This document shows, one piece after another, positions 44,838-46,389 of a DNA stretch of 46,389 bases. The notes under the pieces were generated by a model. The model was not told the origin of the DNA and ran no database searches. It saw only the letters and a list, made by a program, of their open reading frames with translations. Within the stretch, counting starts at the first letter, position 1, and every line of letters starts with the position of its first letter. The translations under genes and the position numbers were made by a program. This stretch comes from Flavobacteriaceae bacterium (GTDB taxonomy: Bacteria; Bacteroidota; Bacteroidia; Flavobacteriales; Flavobacteriaceae), in the NCBI GenBank assembly GCA_013215105.1, contig JABSPL010000152.1:1-46389 (forward strand), given 5' to 3'.

Positions 44838-45281
44838 CATTTTATGTATTTTGATTATAAATGATTATTTGCTTGATGTTTTTACTTTAATATATTCTTA
44901 TTTGTGTAAAATTGCATGATTTTTGTAAAAACACAAAAATATGACGTTTTTTTTAGACTTTTAGATTATTTTGAAAGTATTAAAATATGTTTTATGATTA
45001 AAGTTATGTGTTTTTGTTGCTTTTAGTTATTTTAAATAATTTTTAAGTTATTGTTATATAGTTTGTTGTGTTTTTTGGCATGAAGTTTGAATAGTGTTCG
45101 TTGTTTTTTAAATTAAAAATATAAATAACAAGGTTAATTGCTTACAGATATACTACCTTTACCCTGTTTTGCTGATATTATTTATATGTTGATTTATTTT
45201 TCAATGTATGAAGGTTAATTAAGATATAATTTAGGTTATGTTAAAATTTGACTCTATCGCTGAAACGTGAAAATACATTTT
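44838..45281. other. 444-bp T-rich leader/intergenic region
   Basis: Strikingly T-rich on the plus strand (many runs of TTTT), with no open frame of note. A hairpin GATTTTTGT / ACAAAAATA lies near 44920-44941. It precedes a large secreted protein gene and may be a long 5' UTR. No riboswitch consensus recognised. Confidence 0.45.
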
Positions 45282-46389
45282 ATGAAACAAACCCCACATC
45301 AGTACTTCTATTTAGGTTTATTATCTGGAATAAGTAAATTCTTCGTTAAGGCAAATACATTTTTATCTGTCAAAAAAGCAATCCTAATTTTATTGTTACT
45401 GTCATTTGGTAGTGGATGGTCTCAGTCTATATTCTCAATTACAAATTCTACAAATACAAGTGTAAATGGTAGTTTCCTGAAAGGAGCCTCTGGAGGTACT
45501 TATACGTTAGTTAGAACTTTTCAGAAAGGTTTTGGTAATGTAGAGTGGGCTGAGGGAACAGCTACAGGGATACAAGCTAGAAATATTCAGTCAAATAATA
45601 GTGCTATTGATAAGTTTACATATCAATATGATGTTACGGCAAGTACAAATAATTTTATAAAAGGAGTATCTATTCGCAGAAAGGCAGCCGATACTGGTGG
45701 AACTTCGGAATGGGCAGATTATACTATCACTTGGACAGGGGGAGGTAATGCAATTATTACTGATCCTGATAATTTTTTTATAAATGTAACAGATGGACAG
45801 CTAGTTTCTTCAGGATTTACTTTGGAATACGCACCTGTTAGTTTGAAGGTTAATCCCAATGTATATGAGACTTGGAATATAGATATAGCTTCGGACAATG
45901 TAAAGGTTGCAGCAGTTGCTACTTTTGAAGGAAGTTCTGATTGGCTTTATAACGAATGGATATCTTTTGATGTAGATGTTGCTATGAATCTTGTTTTGAG
46001 TGATCATGAAATATGTGCAGGTGATAATACTATTATAACTATGAATAGTAGTGTAATAGGAGATAGTTATCAGTTGAGAGATGGTTCTAATAACAATATA
46101 GGAAGTGCTATGCCAGGAACAGGTAATGCTATCAGCTTTATGGGGGTTAGTCCTACTGTGGCTTCTACATATAATGTTTTGGTTACAAGTTCAGGAGGTA
46201 GTGAAGAACTTGTAGATAAGGCAGTGGTAACTATGAAGTCACAAACAACATCACCAAGTATAACGGCTGCGAGTTTATGTTTTGGTACTACGGCAAGTGA
46301 GTTACCATCATGGGCTGATTCTACTATCACTTGGTATAATAGTTCAGACACAAAAATAGAAACAGGAACATTAGAATTACCTAGAGGAA
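45282..46389 (+). CDS. Large secreted Ig-like adhesin, 3' end outside window
   Basis: The frame from ATG at 45282 is open to the window end (369 codons seen). An unusually long N-terminal extension (about 28 residues, MKQTPHQYFYLGLLSGISKF) precedes a signal peptide core AILILLLLSF and a site near SGWSQ. Then come beta-rich domains: EICAGDNTIITMNSS and TYNVLVTSSGG are typical of the Ig-like/PKD-type units in flavobacterial surface proteins secreted through the type IX system. EWADYTITW (near 45716) and SWADSTITW (near 46315) recur. C-terminal sorting domain not visible here. Confidence 0.8.
   Translation, partial: MKQTPHQYFYLGLLSGISKFFVKANTFLSVKKAILILLLLSFGSGWSQSIFSITNSTNTSVNGSFLKGASGGTYTLVRTFQKGFGNVEWAEGTATGIQARNIQSNNSAIDKFTYQYDVTASTNNFIKGVSIRRKAADTGGTSEWADYTITWTGGGNAIITDPDNFFINVTDGQLVSSGFTLEYAPVSLKVNPNVYETWNIDIASDNVKVAAVATFEGSSDWLYNEWISFDVDVAMNLVLSDHEICAGDNTIITMNSSVIGDSYQLRDGSNNNIGSAMPGTGNAISFMGVSPTVASTYNVLVTSSGGSEELVDKAVVTMKSQTTSPSITAASLCFGTTASELPSWADSTITWYNSSDTKIETGTLELPRG

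Overview
The window is low-GC DNA from a member of the Bacteroidota, most likely class Flavobacteriia. Supporting signs are MenA, the degenerate RibB, the FtsK-LolA-LptG-RibB gene run, DUF2723, DUF5687, imelysin lipoproteins, the ExbB-ExbD-ExbD-barrel cluster, frequent lipoprotein signals, signal peptides ending in SQ, AT-rich leaders without strong Shine-Dalgarno sites, and TAnnTTTG promoter elements. Most of the window is chromosomal core with well-spaced housekeeping genes. The two ends, plus a few gaps, hold accessory material.

Region by region. 1-3010 is a decayed toxin locus: a 5'-truncated polypeptide with an HExxH metallopeptidase-like module and a C-terminal Cys/His candidate amidase toxin, an exported beta-propeller-like protein as possible immunity partner, a fragment matching the region that should precede the peptidase module, and a fragment of an HU-like protein on the other strand. 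3183-13727 (+) carries DUF2723, ftsK, a LolA-like gene, lptG, ribB, menA and a phosphoribosyltransferase. A 22-bp tandem repeat array separates this from aroK (-). 14492-16950 has tRNA-Leu(GAG), a small membrane protein, a TrkA/RCK potassium channel (-) and three tiny two-helix membrane frames. 16973-20837 (-) is an iron/haem-type lipoprotein operon: two imelysins, one frameshifted, and a di-haem DHOR protein. 21168-22208 (-) has an SRPBCC protein and pyrE.

22322-25633 (+) is a cobalamin-riboswitch-controlled btuB plus BtuG-like beta-propeller lipoprotein. After tRNA-Leu(UAG) come an ABC-2-type exporter pair and an epimerase (+), meeting a convergent operon (-) of exbB, a small membrane protein, two exbD genes and a PorT-like barrel. 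32842-35552 (+) holds a HEAT-like protein, a polyprenyl synthetase, a MerR regulator and a BI-1 protein. 35690-37648 (-) is a repeat-rich surface lipoprotein; 37901-39766 (+) is an ABC-F ATPase. 39822-43639 (-) is ileS followed by a zinc-less DksA/TraR protein. The right end has an orphan beta-helix fragment, an OsmC protein, a long T-rich leader and the start of a large secreted Ig-like adhesin that runs off the window.

The points most worth a second look are the GxHH (non-HIGH) signature of the IleRS, the toxin cassette with a duplicated pre-toxin fragment, the hairpin-forming 22-bp repeats reading into aroK, the single-base frameshift in an imelysin gene, the cluster of very small membrane proteins, and two gene fragments cut by hairpins or junctions. 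No insertion sequence, CRISPR array or rRNA was seen.
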